From Paramacrobiotus metropolitanus (taxonomy: Eukaryota; Tardigrada; Eutardigrada; Parachela; Macrobiotidae), in NCBI RefSeq assembly GCF_019649055.1, contig NW_026570535.1, positions 1 to 57,215 on the forward strand: a stretch of DNA of 57,215 bases, written 5' to 3'. The notes beneath the pieces are model-generated. The model was not told the DNA's origin. It ran no database searches and saw only the letters and a program-made list of their open reading frames with translations. Shown one piece after another: positions 56,365 through 57,215 of this stretch (the stretch's first letter is position 1; the number at the start of each line of letters is the position of its first letter). The translations under genes and the position numbers were made by a program.

Positions 56365-57215
56365 ATGGCTACGAGGAAGCACGTTCTCGTGATGAGCTAC
56401 CCGGCATTCGGTCACTACATCCCCATGTTGTCCGTGGCCGAACGCATCATTCCTCACCACGATGTAACGTTCGTCGTCTCCGCGTCCAAAGCCAACGACA
56501 TCCGCAAACGCGGTCTCCTGCCACCGGCACCTATCCGTTTCCACACCTTCGACGATGAACTCACCATCAACCTGGACGAAAACTTCAGCCAGCTGCGCAC
56601 TCTGATGGACATCATGTACGATCAAGCGCCGCGTTACGCTCGTTTCATCGGCAGCCTGAACCGAGCGGGATCACCATTACCTCATGTGGATGCGGTGTTT
56701 TGTGACATTTTCAATCATGCGCCGTGCCAACCGTGCCGCGACAATGGAATTCCGTTGTATATTGTCAGCGTCCTTCCGGCCATGCTCATTGCTGGAGGAA
56801 CGCGTGTCACGAAGGACACACCCACTGTGTCCGACGACACGTTTTTTAGCAGTGCAGCGGCCGGTGAGGAGAAAGATATGACGAACCCACCGATGCAGGA
56901 GAGTAGCAAGATCATTAATCTGGATGGGATCGAAGCGATCAAATGCTGTAAAGCGATTCTATTTAATTCCTTCGAAGACCTGGAACCCGGAGCCATACAG
57001 ACGCTTCATGACATCCCGTGTATGAAAGGTAAAATACTTAAATTCATTGGACCGCTGATGCCGACCAATGACAATTTGGACGGTTCCACCGGACTTGCTG
57101 GTAAAGTGATGAAATGGATGGAAAAACAAAAGGAGTGCAGCGTTATATACTTTTCTTTCGGCTCCATTGCTGTCGTTTCCCAAGAGCAGTTAATCGAAAT
57201 CGGCAACGCTTTGGT
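56365..57215 (+). CDS. UGT-J: GT1 UDP-glycosyltransferase, 5' part (runs off the window)
   Basis: Open from the ATG at 56365 to the right edge: 283 codons of an expected ~450. It starts MATRKHVLVMSYPAFGH (His17) and has VDAVFCDIF for the dyad Asp. TPTVSDDTFFSSAAA and GKVMKWMEKQKECSVIYFS follow, placing it with UGT-H and UGT-I though more distant. The window ends just before the PSPG box. The array probably continues to the right. Confidence 0.95.
   Translation, partial: MATRKHVLVMSYPAFGHYIPMLSVAERIIPHHDVTFVVSASKANDIRKRGLLPPAPIRFHTFDDELTINLDENFSQLRTLMDIMYDQAPRYARFIGSLNRAGSPLPHVDAVFCDIFNHAPCQPCRDNGIPLYIVSVLPAMLIAGGTRVTKDTPTVSDDTFFSSAAAGEEKDMTNPPMQESSKIINLDGIEAIKCCKAILFNSFEDLEPGAIQTLHDIPCMKGKILKFIGPLMPTNDNLDGSTGLAGKVMKWMEKQKECSVIYFSFGSIAVVSQEQLIEIGNAL

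Noticed and set aside
1-57215. CRISPR array, bacterial operon or phage system
   Set aside because: Introns, TATA boxes and gene content are eukaryotic; no regularly spaced short repeats exist apart from the three-copy 171-bp tandem.

Overview
This window is nuclear DNA of a small invertebrate. Genes are broken by short AT-rich introns with ordinary GT/AG borders, and promoters with TATA boxes lie upstream. The content includes a spliceosomal DnaJ protein, arthropod-type gustatory-receptor-like 7TM genes, and an F-box protein whose N-terminal domain I associate with tardigrades. A eutardigrade such as Hypsibius is my best guess, from memory of protein families and not from any search.

Layout. 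1-2001: 3' part of an unrecognised Arg/Ser-rich protein (4 exons, +). 2746-4059: UGT-A (-). 5040-6637: DNAJC8/SPF31 orthologue, 8 exons (-). 7488-8090: small coiled-coil protein (+). 9086-10556: UGT-B with a frameshift (-). 13073-14620: secreted PAN/Apple + GH17 beta-1,3-glucanase, 3 exons (+). 16268-18303: a 2.0 kb non-autonomous hAT-type transposon with an 8-bp target duplication. 18437-18900: possible Cys-rich exons (-). 20003-21315: UGT-C with a frameshift (+). 22090-24194: F-box protein, 3 exons (-). 25928-31193: tandem pair of chemoreceptor-like genes (-), one with two in-frame stops. 32737-34867: UGT-D, the only one whose coding sequence is split by a clear intron (-). 36170-40967: four-exon gene resembling R7BP/R9AP or syntaxin-type helical proteins (-), with an exact 3 x 171 bp tandem repeat in an intron. 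43687-44152: possible two-exon small gene (+). 44777-57215: six UGTs (E-J) head to tail on the + strand, the last running off the window.

The dominant theme is ten GT1 glycosyltransferases of the plant/bacterial type. They carry an HCGWNS-type PSPG box and a His-Asp dyad, and have no signal peptide and no C-terminal membrane anchor. Ordinary animal UGTs are membrane-anchored and carry a different signature. The UGTs form at least five subgroups (A/C, B, D, E/F/G, H/I/J), so the locus has grown by repeated duplication. Two copies show frameshifts and one pair shows a gene-conversion-like tract. The GH17 enzyme is also a family not normal for animals. Both families are candidates for horizontal acquisition, perhaps serving digestion of algal or fungal glucan and conjugation of dietary compounds. 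That functional link is inference.
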